DNA of 64,000 nt from assembly GCA_947311845.1 (NCBI GenBank), contig CAMZMU010000034.1:94096289-94160288 (forward strand). Direction: 5' to 3'. The stretch is from Poa pratensis. Lineage: Eukaryota; Streptophyta; Magnoliopsida; Poales; Poaceae. Below the pieces are notes generated by a model. That model made no database searches, had not been told where the DNA came from, and saw nothing but the letters and a program-made list of their open reading frames with translations. Below, piece by piece: positions 33,358 to 46,573 of this stretch (within the stretch, counting starts at the first letter, position 1; each line of letters begins with the position of its first letter). The position numbers and the translations under genes were made by a program.

Positions 33358-34436
33358 TGCACCAGCGACCGACCCTGAACCACCTAAACTACTCGTACAC
33401 AGACTCCTTATACCACACGTACTAGACTATTAACTAAACCACGACATGCAAACCAACTAGTACGTAGTACTTCTACTAGGACACGGACTAGTACACATGA
33501 CACGCAAGCCAAACGCACTTGGAAACTAAACACTTTCCAAAAACTAACTCAACACACTAATTAGGCAAGATTATTGCTAACATTTGAGGGGTTTTGGTGA
33601 CCAGTTTGTTGAGTTGTCTTCATGTACACTGAGATTATTGCTAACATTTGAGGTTGTTACTTACTCTTTTGGTTCAAAATGAGTTCATTTGTGGTAATGG
33701 ATCATATGAGGCTAGGAACTGTGCTGACGGTTGAGATGATCCTCTTGTCTTCAGCATTGGTTTTCTGATTCTCCTTTTCTTTGAAGAAGAGTCATGTCCT
33801 TAAGCAGTCGCGCGTTGAGGTCGTTCTTGAATACCTATTTTGCCATGGAATATAATAGATGGGATATTAAAGATATGGTCACAAGTGCACATATCTTTTT
33901 TTTCTTGAAAATTGTTTTTGGAAAGGCTTTTTGATTTGGAAGACTTAGTTGAGTACCCATTTGTACCGTGATAACTCTTCGCAGAAATTTCCTGAGAAGT
34001 GTTTTGTCTTCAGGGTACAAATCAGGGAGTTTTGCGAGAGGTTTCATGAACCGCTGAAAAATGAGCAGACAAATAAATAAGACCATGGTTGACGCTTTGG
34101 AAGGAAGCTCTGGACAGGCGTCCAAAATGTACGAATATCTCTTCAATAGTCATGAGGAGATGGTTGCCAAGAACTAGACGAACGCAACCGAGGGTTTCAC
34201 GAGTATTGTCCAACGTTCCACTTCCGCACCCTAACTCGGTGGCGGAGGCAATGCTACGACGGTGGCGGCTGGCTGAGAAAACTGGCGTCGACAATGAAGT
34301 TTAAGAGAAACTAAGTCGGCGAACAAGTCGGCGGAGATGTCGTGAACAGATCTATTTTTGGCAAAGGGGACAAAGGAGTCGCATTTGAAGAACTTGGGAA
34401 AACTTATTTATACTGTGGGAGGAAGATGTTGGGGAT
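33358..34436. other. Intergenic, nothing recognised
   Basis: It holds short direct repeats such as agattattgctaacatttgagg (33569-33592 and 33631-33653). The minus-strand open frame at 34022-34294 (FSASRHRRSIASATELGCG...) has no family I recognise. Confidence 0.35.
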
Positions 34437-36372
34437 ATACTAAACGGGTACCCCCAAGGCATGGAGTTATTCCGGCTAACTAGGGTGGCCCGCAGGTGAT
34501 AACGTAGAAGGCTTATCGGGCGGCCCAGTCAGTCGAAGCACAAGCAGAAGGCCCAGTGCTTCCCTTGCCGACGTCGTCTTGCTATCCAAGGCGGAGACGG
34601 AAGCCGGAGTCGCCTAGGACTCTTCCCTTAGTCGGTAGAAACCTTCCTTGTAAGCCCTAGGTCTGGAAGGCTATAAAAGCCAGACCTCGGGGAGTCTTAG
34701 GGCTAAGATCAATCTCATTGTAACATGTTCACGGCCATTGGCTTATAGTGAGTTATAACAACACATAGGGTTCCACCACCGTCGTAGAATCTGAAGCTGG
34801 GTAAACTGCCGTGTTCAATCTCGACCTGGAAGACTCTACATCTTACCCCCACGATCTATCTGAGGTGTGAGATACCCTGATGGCATCTGCGAAACCGATA
34901 CAGATACAAATACCGATACCGATACCTCAACAGTTGGCGCCCACCATGGGGCATAAGGTGTCCGGTGTCACGTTCCGGACGGGATCAACGACACCATCAC
35001 CGGTAGATGCGTTGTGGGCTTCGGCCACATCGGCTACGTCAACAACGATGCATCATGGACTCTGGCAAACGACTTCTTGGTGAGCTCCTTCATCGTCTCA
35101 ATCAGCGCCATCGACATCTTCGTCGGCTTCAGCAGTGCGGTGTTCGGCTTCCCGCAAGATGACACCGCAAACGCGCCCACCCACCACCCCATCAACCGGG
35201 AGGTCGGCACACAAGACGAATCAGATATTGCCTTCTCCGAGGAGTTGGCGGATTCCAATCTACAATTCCTCAGCGTCGTCGTCTCGGGATCCGCCTCCCA
35301 GCCTGATGGCACCGAACCTGATTCGATTCTCCCTGCCCTCCAGGACGAGGTTTAATCAGAAGTCGGATCTAGATCTACCGTCCCTATGGATGGTGATTCA
35401 AATTTCGATGATAGCTCTGGTAGCATCTTCTGCAACCGGGTTAATGGGCGTTTTGAGACAGACAATGAGTCGCCTTCCGAGGCGGCATCGGCTTCCGGAG
35501 CCCGTGTCGAGCACGTCTTCATGACCGCCCCCCTCCCGCCTTCCAAGGCAGGGACAGATGCTGAAGCAGCCAAGGCTGCATACGCTAAACACGACAAGCC
35601 CACTAACGCCGACAATGGAGACGCGAACAAGGCAAAGGACAAGCCGCCTAGGCATTCCGAGAAGGGCAAAGGCAGCCAAGCAAAAATACCCATAGAAGAT
35701 GAGATCGACTTCGACCGCCTCAGCATAGACGAGACGCGCAAAAAGGCGGCGGACTTGATCACCACACCAATGAATCCGGCTGACATCAAGACCGCTGAAG
35801 AGCTGGAGGCTCTTTGCAAAAAGCTAGAGGAGGAGTCCATTTAGATCAACAGGCCGCCTTCGCCGAGGCATGCCTCCACACAGAAGAGCTCGTGCAACTG
35901 AAGAAGGAACTTGACACGTCAGAAATGTCGGCTTCCAAGATGCAATCATCTGAGCCCAAGGCCGCCTTCAAGGCGTCCGAAGAGACGAAAAGGTTGACCT
36001 CGGACTGGGAAACTCCAAGCAACAAGCCATCATCGGTGCCGACCTGGATGACAAATAGGAAGGCGCGCTTGTCAAGTTCCTCCGTGAGAATCAGGACATT
36101 TTTTTGCATGGTCACCTTCCGACATGCCAGGTGTCCCGAGGGAACTTGCCGATCACTCACTTAATGTCCTAAAAGGCGCCAAACTTGTCAAGCAAGCGAT
36201 CTGTCGCTATGGTCCTAAAAGGCGGCGTGCGATTGGCAAGGAGGTTACCCCGGCTTACAGCTCCAAACTTCAACAAGTTATACACACATAGTGGATTGCT
36301 AACCCTGTACTTGTCCCAAAGAAAAATAGCACAGAGCTGCGAATGTGCATCGACTACACGAGTTTAAACAAG
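34437..36372 (+). mobile_element. 3'-truncated Gypsy C (5' LTR, PBS, gag, RT start)
   Basis: LTR 34437-34932 (TGTTGGGG...CTCAACA, 496 bp) is followed by the primer site gttggcgcccaccatgggg (34933-34951). A gag frame starts in the LTR (34880) and reads the primer site as QQLAPTMG. The gag body at 35014-35844 has an in-frame TAA at 35353 and a frameshift near 35842. It jumps to the region just before RT (FLRENQDIF, about 36090) and ends inside RT at CIDYTSLNK (about 36370). Protease, most of RT, RNase H, integrase and the 3' LTR are missing. Confidence 0.82.
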
Positions 36373-37655
36373 TGGCGAGGAACTGTCGCGACGCCCACAA
36401 TTTACGCCACGCGGCGAGGAACTGCCGCGGTAGTTTCCGTCTCCGTGGCAACACCCCGGCACGACATGTCGGTTTTCGTGCGCGGGAAAAATGCAATCAC
36501 GGCTCGTTTTGTTTCCTCGCGCCATTCTAACTGACTGGTCCCAAGATGAAGACGGTCACGCCATATGCAGTTAATCTGACAAAGACAAGACAAAAGACGG
36601 TCACAAGGGAAAAGACTCCATCGTGGGAAACCGTTGCTGGCCTTGAAGACTCATGTAGAAGTCATCGATTACTGGAATTGAAAACATTTTGAGGTTGTGA
36701 CTCAAGATAGATGATTTTGGAATAAGTCCCTAATTAATCCAAGAAATGATTAATAAGAGACAGATGGAAGATGTGCACTTGCCAGAAAGCATGAATTTTA
36801 GGTGAGTTGAGACAGATGTAAAATGAGGGTTCGTTGTCATTCACTCTGCAAAGAATCAACCAGGAAATGAGCAATGAGTGAGATGAGCATTAGGACTAAG
36901 AAGCAGGAAACACATTACGACCATAGTTCACAAATAAACACAATAGTCATTAAATTCTCAAGAAATAACCCGAAAAGGGGGTTTGGTTGTTTTGTGCCAC
37001 CATGTACAAGCATTGATACTAGAATCGCATATTCATTGAAGAAGTTGGATCTAGTCATCATGCTGGTCATCCCTCTACAAGAAAGAATCAATGATAAGTT
37101 CTTGTTGTATTCAAATATTTATGTGTTCACACATTTTAGATGTACATGTCTAATGCTAAGACTGCACTTCCCCTGTGTGTGTTACATCTAGTTTCTCAAG
37201 ACACCTAGATGCATTGGAAGAGCCAGATAGGATTGAGTCATCATGTGTCTCCTTGTCTTCAACTTCTCGGGCATATGATAGAGGTTGTTGCTGCGTGTCC
37301 CAGCGCTTTTTTCACATGTTCTTTTTTTTCAAAGCTTGATTATATATCAGGTTTTGTTTGCTAACCATGTATGATTGTTGGAATAGCTGATCCGAATAGC
37401 ACGGAGGACCAGCAGGTCCCTACCCGTATCTATCAGATCTAAGTAAGGTTTTAGTGAGCACCATTACTGTGTTTCAAACAGAGTTGTGGCCTGTGGCTAC
37501 CCATCAGGCTGTGCAACATATACCTGCCTGCACCGTAGTATATGCACATGCAGCACTGAAGAATTTCAAAAGGATTCTCAGTAATATAGTCAAAAGGAAA
37601 TTCTGCACCATAATTTTACTCCGCACAGTTAGTTTACTCTTCAACACAGCACTAT
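36373..37655. other. Intergenic, nothing recognised
   Basis: It starts with a GC-rich stretch (gcgaggaactgtcgcgac, repeated in part at 36413-36425: gcgaggaactgccgcgg), then AT-rich DNA. The open frame 36874-37191 has no recognisable features. This is the downstream flank of the SF3B2 gene. Confidence 0.35.
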
Positions 37656-39062
37656 ATCATGCTAGTAACCAATAACAACAATAACCTCAACATAACAAGC
37701 TGTTGACATGTATGGACTACAACCGCATACATTTTCATCTTCTACTCGGTTCGTTCCATCACCAGCCAGAGGGGCGGGCTGATTGCTACGACAGATAACT
37801 AGTGCTCCCATGCATACGTATACATACATCTTTAAAGTACAAGGCTTCGAGAAGAAATGACAAGCATCCTCCTGGAGGGAAACGGAAGAGAAGCGATAAC
37901 TCAAGACAACTGTCTAGAACTTGAAGTCCTTCTTTTTCGACGATTTCCCATTCTTCTCGTGCTTCCTCTTCCTCTTGCTCGCATTCTGCAAAATCGATAA
38001 AAAAAAAAAAAGGTACAGGCCAATGAAATCGTCATTAGCTTCTGGTTCAACAGCTACATAGAACTGTTTGCTAGTAGGAAAGATAAAAAGTACCTCTGCC
38101 ACCATGTCACTGAAGTCTTCCTTCTGGTTCTGTAGCTTTTCCTCCTCTCGTGCTTCTTCGTACCTGTTTCAAGGTTTCAAGGAAAGGTGTTAACATCTAG
38201 ACTCGCAGATATTGACAGGCACAGATTAACAAACCCCAGGAACCTAGAAGTAATCTTACTTGGCTGCCAGAACATCATTCATAACTTCAAGTTCCTCAGG
38301 GTGTATGGTGACATCCACTTTATCAGACTTTTGATTCTTAAGAAGATCGACCTGCAAGAGAGAACCACAACAAAAATCTCAATGAACTGTTGAAGCATAT
38401 GCGTGGAACGGAAGTACTTGTATACATGGTGCAGGGCACTCTGAAGCTCACCCTTTTAACCCCAGCTTTATCCTGTGCCCCGACAACATACCTGTAAAAG
38501 AGGCAAAAAGATACAAAAATGAGTTCTCCATATGTTTGAATTCATACATGAAACCACCAGAAAATATACACATAGCTAGGTTTCTATTAATGTTACATAC
38601 GTATGGCTTGATCCATAGAGTGCCCCAGGTGCAATTTTTTCCTCCTTCTGCTCAAGAACCTTCAGATGAAAAAGAACAAAATATTGGTTATGAACTGCAA
38701 TAAGCCAAATTAAAGCTATGTAATAAGATTTGGCCTGAAATTCCACAAAATTGAAGAGAAGTCCTACCTGGTATAGCTGCTTTTCGGTTTGCCTTTCAGG
38801 CTCTTTCCTTTGTTGCTTCCGAAGTTCGATAGCATCAGGTGTTTCAATGCCAGTGGGAGTGCTATGAACAAAAGAAGAAGCATCATAAGTTACGGTTAGG
38901 AAAGAGAACATAAGCAAGCCATCAAAGAATTATTGTGTAGCACCTTGACATGGTTTCGACAGACTGAATGCCTTCCTCCATGTCTTCATCTTCCATTGGT
39001 TCATCTTCCTCTTCCTCTTCCTCTTCTTCCTCCTCTCCTTCTTCCTCCTCCAAGTCTCCCCA

Positions 39063-39566
39063 TGTCGGGGGAATAGTTAACCCACGACTTATTCGAAACT
39101 AAAAATGGCGACTTATTCAATCATGATCACGCTATTATTGGGCCACGTAAAGATGGGCCGATCAAGTATCGTGGCCTGCCAAAAGAAGGCTCCAGAAGGT
39201 CGGTGCAAACTTGCCTTGGAGGACAAGAAGACAATCGGCTTCGTGTAGAACTCTTGTAACCTAGCGAGCCTCTGTGTATATAAAGAGGACTCGCAGGACT
39301 TAGACGGGGTCGAGCTATCAAGCCCTAAACCCTAGTTCATATGGCGTGTACCAGATCGGATCGCCACCATTGTAACACCACATATATCATATCAATACCA
39401 ATCTAGGATAGGCAGGACGTAGGTCTTTACCTCACATTGAGGGCCGAACCTGGGTAAATCTGTGTTCATCTTTGTTCCTGCGATCCTAAGCTCGGAGACG
39501 ATTGACTTGCACAAATCCCACACCTACGAAGTCATCCATGACATCTGACGTGACAAACCCACGACA
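39063..39566 (+). repeat. 5' LTR of Gypsy B
   Basis: It contains a tatataaagag promoter-like box at about 39278-39288 and the apparent gag ATG (39502). It pairs with 46574-47078. Confidence 0.93.
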
Positions 39567-41661
39567 GTTGGCGCCCACCGTGGGGCCTGCGGTCAAGAGC
39601 GTCACGTTCCGCGCAGGATCGATGAAAGGAGCTGAAGATCTCGCCATTGGCCATATCATCACGGTCGATGGCACACCTCTCATTGACGATTCAAACTGGG
39701 GACCAGAAGCAGATTACCTGGAGACCGGTCGCATCATCCCGTTTGGATCTATCAACGTCTTCGTCGGTTTCATTGGTGGCAGATCTGTTAGCTCAGCCCA
39801 AGAAGGCGACTCAGCAGAAGAAGTCACCGATGACGAAGAAGAGTCCGTACAGAGTACGGACTCGCAAGAGGTTGGGTCCATCATACCCGCCTTTGAAGAA
39901 AGCTACTGGAGCTACGCACCGGTGCCAGAACAAGAAGCGGCTCAAGTTGGGGTCTACATGGCCGCAGGAGCGAGTACGTCAGGAACTGCGGGAGAAGCTG
40001 AAAGATCGGCACCCCCCGGCAACCCGCTACTTACTTCGGTGTCAGCCGCAAACGCCGCCGTTCGCGTAGCAGAGATTGAGGCTGCCAGGGCCGAACTCCT
40101 GTATGAGGTTCGGAGGATGGAAGAAGAGCGCTACAGGCTCGAACAGGTGAACCAAGGAATCCAACAGGAGCGGCAAAGGATAGCCGCACTTGCCGCGACT
40201 CAAGCGCAAGTTGACTCGCAGACGCAGGCGCGTGCGACTCAACCAACGATAGAACTTCCACCCACTCCTGCGGCTGAAGCGGGAGTCCAACCAGTCGCAA
40301 GAACTTTGGAACCAACAACTGTCCACGAAGCCCAGCAGCTACCATCGCAACAACCAAGGAGGTTTCACACCCCACGAGGCCACTACCAAAGCCCAGTTGA
40401 TAACATGTATGCTGCGGCTAATATCTTGACACAGATGGTACCAACAGGCGACGACCCAATCAACACTGAAGCACGGCGTGCGATACAGATGCTGAGTACT
40501 GCTGTCCTACAACAAGGCAACAGGGCAGAAGCTGAGGGACAGCTACCCACCGTACCGGCTAGCCGCAGGATTGCAGCTGAGACAAGCGTCCAAAGCAGGC
40601 CGCCAGAGGATACATCAAGGGTCGTGCAGAGGCAGCAAGAACAAGCCGCAGAAGCACAGGCTATCATGCCAATGATGCAGACTCAAGGGTCCGGCATGTT
40701 TCACTGAGAAGATCAGATCGGAACCTTTCCATGAAGATTTTAAAGGACCACGCAAGGTGGCAAACTACAACGCCAGTATGGATCCTACCACCTGGCTAAA
40801 CAACTACGAGATGGGGATGAGTATTTTAAATGCTTCAGAAGAGATATGTGCAAGGTACCTCAACATGATGTTGGAGGGCGCGGCTCACATATGGCTACAA
40901 AATCTACCCCCCAACTCCATAAATATCAGGAAAGAACTGAAAGATGCTTTCGTCAAAAACTTCCAAGGAACTTGCAAGCGACTTTGCAATATAGAAGATC
41001 TGGAGCGCTGCGTTCAGAGGGAAGGCGAATCAAGCCGCCACTGGATGAGAAGGGTGGCAGAAATAATACATTCTTCAGACAATATACCACCAAGTTCAGC
41101 CGTCCTGGTCATGGAGAAGAATTGTAAGTTCGAGCCGCTGGTCCATAAGCTAGGTCGCATGAAGGATAAAGTCAAAGTCTCAGCGAGGTAATGGCTGCGG
41201 CTAACAAATACGCTGGCTCGGACAAGACCAGAGACGCGTCAGACGGAGAAGAGGAGAAGGTCGATGTTGAAGGAAAGAAAAGTATCAGTAAGCCTCAACA
41301 GCCACAAACTAGCCACAACAACGCGAATCAAAACAAGCGCAAGAGTGAAGAAGGGAACTCTGGGCTTGTCGCCAATACACGTGGAGGTTTCAGGGGCCAA
41401 CGAGGAAGAGGCCGAGGAAGCGGCTCTCGTCCAATTAACATGGAAGAAGTTTTCAATCGGCCGTGCGATCTTCACACAGGAGGTGACGGGCGGCCAACAG
41501 ACCATACCAAGGCGCAATACAATTATTACAAGAAGTGGAAAGAGGAAAGCCAACACAACAGGGGAACCATCATGAAGGAAACCCTGGTGCGGCTCATGGT
41601 TCAGTCGCAGGGCAGCACAATGCGAGTAATCCCAAGCAGGTTGGGCAGTACCACACAATAG
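39502..41661 (+). pseudogene. Gypsy B gag
   Basis: The 401-residue frame 39502-40707 starts in the LTR and reads the primer site as RQLAPTVGP. It includes a long helical/coiled-coil stretch (EIEAARAELLYEVRRMEEER) and Gln/Pro-rich linkers. A frameshift at about 40700 moves the gag core to 40757-41191 (YLNMMLEGAAHIWLQNLPP...CVQREGESSRHWMRRV), and another at about 41190 moves the basic, Gly/Arg-rich tail to 41191-41661 (RGGFRGQRGRGRGSGSRP). Confidence 0.8.
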
Positions 41662-41710
41662 TTATCAACACCTCTAAGAGGGAGGAAAATTAAGTCGCAG
41701 AAGCCAGCAG

Positions 41711-42219
41711 GTGAACGCGGTGGTTCCAGCGACTCCCAATTGGCAAAGGTGGTCAGAGCATACAGTAACTTGGAGTCGCGACGATCACCCGCCACAGGTG
41801 CGAGAACCAGGGAAGCTGGCGCTAGTTGTGGCACCCTACATAGCAGGATACAAGCTGACCAAAGTGCTTATGGACGGAGGAAGCAGCATAAATATTATGT
41901 ACTACGACACGTTCAAGCGCTTGGGGCTCGTGGACTCCAGCCTGCAACACACGACGACCGTATTTCACGGCATTGTTCCAGGAAAGTCAGCACAACCAGT
42001 GGGACAGATAACCCTGGAGTAACCTTTGGGACGGAAGAAAACTTCAGAAGCGAGTTCATATGCTTCGAAGTAGTAAAATTCCAAAGCCCATACCATGCCC
42101 TGTTCGGGCGAACGGCCTTTGCCAAGTTCATGGCCAGGCCCTGCTACGTTTACCTGCAGTTGAAGATGCCAGGACCGAGAGGGGTCATCACAGTGCACGG
42201 CGATAGGGAAAAAAAATAG
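41711..42219 (+). pseudogene. Gypsy B protease
   Basis: Retropepsin-like sequence with VLMDGGSSINIMYYDTF (about 41865-41915), then GIVPGKSAQPVGQITLE. A stop or frameshift at about 42020 is followed by FGTEENFRSEFICFEVV and YVYLQLKMPGPRGVITVHG in another frame (to 42219). Confidence 0.8.
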
Positions 42220-42292
42220 AGTGTGAGGAAGGAGATGCGGCTTTCGCAAATCAGCCTGTGCCGCAGAGGAGCTAAGGAGTTATAAGTCACAG

Positions 42293-43289
42293 GTGGACCC
42301 TAACGATATGAGCGTAGTCACCACGCCGTCTGCCGAACCACCAATGAAGTTCAAAGCGGCCCAGGACACCAACCAGATAGACCTTGTTCCTGGCGACTCA
42401 TCTAAGCAGGCAAGCATTGGAGCACATATGGAAAAAGAACAGGAGCGGGCCCTCATCGCTTTACTTCAGGAAAATAAGGACATCTTCGCATGGAAACCCT
42501 CAGATATGCCGGGGTACCGAGGGAAATGGCAGAACATAGCCTCAACGTGAACCCTTTGGTCAAGCCAGTAAAGCAACCACTGCGGCGTTTCCACGACGAC
42601 AGGAGAAAAGTGATAGGGAAGAAATAGCTCGCCTATTAGCCGCAGGATTCATCACAGAAGTGTATCACCCGGAGTGGGTGGCAAACCCAGTCCTAGTTAT
42701 GAAAAAGAACGGCACATGGCGAATGTGCATTGACTACACCAGTCTCAACAAAGCCTGTCCAAAGGACCCATTTGCCTTGCCAAGGATTGACCAAGTGATT
42801 GATTCAACGGCCGGATGCGAGTTGTTGTGCTTTCTAGACGCCTATTCAGGCTACCATCAAATCAAGATGAAGAAGGAGGACCAGGAAAAGACATCCTTCA
42901 TCACACCCTTTGGGGCCTTTTGCTATGTAAGCATGCCCTTTGGATTGAAGAACGCAGGTGCGACTTACCAGAGGTGCATTCAAAGTTGCTTGCATGAGCA
43001 GATAGGTCGCAACGTTCACGCCTATGTGGACGACATTGTGATTAAATCGCAAGTAAGCCAGGATCTCATCAGTGACTTGGAAGAGACTTTCACAAATCTC
43101 AGAAGATACAACATGAAGCTCAACCCGACGAAGTGCGTCTTTGGAGTACCAGCGGGGAAGCTATTGGGGTTCATAGTGTCAGAAAGAGGCATTGAAGCCA
43201 ACCCTGACAAGATAAAGGCTGTAATGGACCTCCAAAAACCAAAAAGATCAAGGATGTACAGCGACTCACCGGTTGCGTCGCGGCGTTAA
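42293..43289 (+). pseudogene. Gypsy B reverse transcriptase
   Basis: The linker with LIALLQENKDIFAWKPSDMPG (to 42550) is frameshifted from the RT core. The core frame 42660-43289 has WVANPVLVMKKNGTWRMCID, TSLNKACPKDPFALPRIDQV, FLDAYSGYHQIKM, MPFGLKNAGATYQRC, the catalytic YVDDIV and VFGVPAGKLLGF. It is the best preserved part of pol, but it is out of frame with its neighbours. Confidence 0.88.
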
Positions 43290-44351
43290 GTCGCTTTATA
43301 TCAAGACTGGGAGAAAAAGCCCTGCCTTTATACAGATTGCTGAAAAAGTCAGATACCTTCGTTTGGGACTCAGAAGCCGACGAAGCTTTAACAGCCCTGA
43401 AGATCAGTTGACAAATGCTCCAGTTCTGGCGGCTCCAAAGGATAAAGAGCCCATGCTGTTATACATAGCTGCAAACTCTCGCGCTGTAAGCGCCGTGATG
43501 GTTGTAGAGAGACAAGAGCCAGGAAAGGAGTACCCAGTCCAAAGGCCAGTATATACGTAAGTGAAGTGCTCACGGCTTCAAGCAGCGTTACCCTCAGTGG
43601 CAGAAGCTAGTGTTTGGAGTGTTCATGGCGAGTCGCAAGCTGAAGCACTACTTCCAGGAACACCCAATAACTGTGGTCAGCTCGGCACCGCTGGCAGACA
43701 TCATCCGCAACGAGAAGCAACAGGAAGAGTAGCCAAGTGGGCGATCGATTGGGTCCACACCATATAAGTTACGAGCCGCGCACATCAATTAAGTCGCAAG
43801 CTCTCGCAGATTTCATCAATGATTGGACAGAAATTCAAGTCGCTCCCAGCATGGCAGAAACAAAATACTGGACCATGCACTTCGATGGGTCAAGACAGCT
43901 ACAAGGCTCGGGGGCTGGAGTTGTACTAACTTCCCCCAAGGGAGACAAGCTAAGATACGTGCTCCAAATACACTTCAATTGCACAAACAATGTGGCAGAA
44001 TATGAGGCATTGCTTCACGGACTCCGTATAGCAAAGGAGATGAATGTCAGTCGCATACGTTGCTTTGGAGACTCAGATTTGGTAGCTCAACAAGTTTCTG
44101 GAACATGGGACAGTAAGGATGCAAACATGGCTGCATACAGAAGAGAGGTGGACAGATTGCTGGACACTTCACTGGCTTCCAAGTTGAACATATTGATCGA
44201 CGACAAAATGAAGCAGCAGATGCCTTGTCTCGGCTTGGATCCAATAGACAATCAGTCCCGCCCAATGTTTTCTTGGATGAGTTGCATAACCCATCAGTTA
44301 AGCCTCCAGCAGAGATTGACATCGCAGAGCCAGATGACGATTCAACTTTAG
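43273..44351 (+). pseudogene. Gypsy B RNase H and archaeal-type RNase H
   Basis: The first RNase H is broken across 43273-43740 (PMLLYIAANSRAVSAVMVVE, PVYTxSEVL region frameshifted). The second RNase H, 43737-44351, has MHFDGSRQLQGSGAGVV, NNVAEYEALLHGLRIAK and CFGDSDLVAQQ, followed by a frameshift near 44200. Two RNase H units before the integrase are characteristic of Tat. Confidence 0.82.
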
Positions 44352-44376
44352 TCGCAGCCCTGCATGAACAGCCAGC

Positions 44377-45624
44377 ATGGACAGAGCCATACATGGCATA
44401 TTTAAGTCGCGGAGTGCTACCAGAGATGAGGTAGAGGCGCGCAAAATAACACGGCGATCCAAGGCCTACACAATAATAAACAATGAGCTATACAAGCGCA
44501 GCGTTGCGGGGACATTCCAAAGATGCGTATCACCAGAAGAAGGACGAAAAATCTTGCACGAAATTCACGCAGGCGATTGTGGCCATCATGCTTCGTCAAG
44601 ATCTTTGGTGGCAAAGGCGTTCAGACATGGTTTCTTCTGGTTAACGGCGCTAGCAGACGCTGAGCAGATTGTCAGAGTGTGCGATGGATGCCAAAGATAC
44701 GCCAGGCAAGATCATATGCCAGCTCAAGCACTTCGTACAATACCCATCACATGGCCTTTTGCCGTATGGGGTTTTGACATGGTAGGGCCCTTCAGACGGT
44801 CCTCAACGGGAAAAACTCACCTCCTGGTCGTGGTGGACAAATTCACAAAGTGGATAGAAGAAGAACCCGTGGGAGATTGTGAAGCTGAAACAGCAGTCAA
44901 GTTCTTGAAGAAGGTCATATTCCGCTTCGGATATCCCCATAGTATCATTACAGACAACGGGAGCAACACCTCTGAAGGAGCTACACAAATATTTTGTGCA
45001 AACAATGGGATAAGGCTGGACCTCACGTCAGTATCACATCCACAGAGCAATGGACAAGCTGAGCGAGCTAACCAGGAAATCCTCCATGGAATTAAGCCGC
45101 GCCTTATTGAAAAGGTTGAAGCATCTCCAGGATGTTGGGTGGAGGAACTGCCAGCCGTGCTATGGAGCTTAAGAACAACCCCTAACAGATCCACAGGATT
45201 TACACCATATTTTATGGTCTATGGAGCAGAAGCGGTTATGCCCAGCGATATCATACATGATTCACCAAGAGTTGCGGCCTATGTCGAAGCAGATAATGAA
45301 GCAGCTCGGCAGGATTCTGTGGACACATTAGAAGAGGTCAGAGATTTGGCAGCATCAAGGTCAGCGGTATATCAGCAAGACTTGCGACGCTATCATGCCA
45401 GACGCATCAGAACCCGCACCTTTCAAGAAGGAGACCTAGTGCTGCGACTCAAGCAAGACCACAAGGGAATGCACAAGCTATCCTCTCCATGGGAAGGACC
45501 CTACATCATCAGCAAAAACCTAAACAATGGATCATACTATCTGCTGGATGTGAGGGAAGAAAGCAGTGATCGCCATGATTTCGAGGACCATCTAGAAGCG
45601 CCTCGACCGTGGAACGTCGCGTAA
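44377..45624 (+). pseudogene. Gypsy B integrase
   Basis: A 415-residue open frame with a zinc finger (IHAGDCGHHASS...VCDGCQRYA), a catalytic core (FDMVGPF, ITDNGSN, SNGQAERANQEI) and a C-terminal GPY/F-like part (LSSPWEGPYIISK). Position 2 of the expected NF after the second catalytic Asp is altered (SNTSEG). No chromodomain. The frame itself is intact, but its start is embedded in broken pol. Confidence 0.85.
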
Positions 45625-45731
45625 CTGCGACCTTACTACACATAAAAAAGCTAATCAGAACTAAGCTTCATATTTCCAGCTGCCTATAGCTGAGTATCAT
45701 CATAGACACTAAGTGCTCCTGCTTCAAAATC

Positions 45732-45875
45732 GGTCACCACCTAGGCGCGACCTGCAACACCTGTATCAGAAATCGGCCGCCACCTAGGCGCGGCCGTATG
45801 TCTCAAACTGGGATCGCCGCCTATGTGCGACCCAACCCTATGTATAACACTCGGTCGCCGCCAAGGTGCGACCTT
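45732..45875 (+). repeat. Four imperfect dyad repeats in the Gypsy B 3' region
   Basis: Units of about 36-42 bp carry a dyad of the form cggtcgc-cgcc-a-ggtgcgacc. They occur at about 45732 (ggtcaccacctaggcgcgacc), 45775 (cggccgccacctaggcgcggcc), 45812 (tcgccgcctatgtgcgacc) and 45851 (cggtcgccgccaaggtgcgacc). Each could form a short stem. No coding role is evident. Confidence 0.65.
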
Positions 45876-46573
45876 ATGTGTCATCATAATCAAAGCTTAT
45901 CATAGCTATATCAGTTTCTTGGGGGCTTTGTACCCTGAAACAGCCAACTTACGGGCAACTATCAAATTTACCTTAAGTCGGATTGCAATTTGCATTATGC
46001 ATCCAAAGTACTGGGGTGTGGCGTCAATCGAGCTTGATTGCCTATCATGGCCGCTCTCGACACTGAACACACATGTTTCTAGGAAATACTGAGTCGCGCA
46101 ATTGCCCACTTAATGGATTCAGAAGGCCTAACTAGAGGTCGATGTACTGCTTATAGTACGGCAACACCAATTGCAATTGCTTATATCTTGACAATTGTCT
46201 TTTATCTATGATGTCAAGTTACAGGTGACGATCTTCAAAACCTCCTGGGAAGAATTGAGATGACTATCAAGTTACATCAGCTCAATCCTTGGGGGCTACA
46301 ACATATTATCATCAAAAAGTTGAAGATTGGTCATCATCAGGTGATGAAGCTATCAGGCAACCTTGACAAAATAAGAAGCTCGCGAAGTCAGATGCATCTT
46401 CCAGGCCGCCCCGAAGGTGCGAGTAAAAGCCAATCCAATGTGATCATGAGTCGCAAAGCAAGGAAGTGCAAGCCAGGAAGAAAAAAGTGCAGCCTAAACG
46501 TCCAAGGAACTTTTCAAGATCAAGAAAACATGTCAAGGTATTCCATAAAGTTCAGGCTACACTTGGGGGCTAA

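Noticed and set aside
39278..39288. TATA box as promoter of SF3B2
   Set aside because: It lies inside the Gypsy B LTR on the opposite strand and belongs to the retrotransposon.
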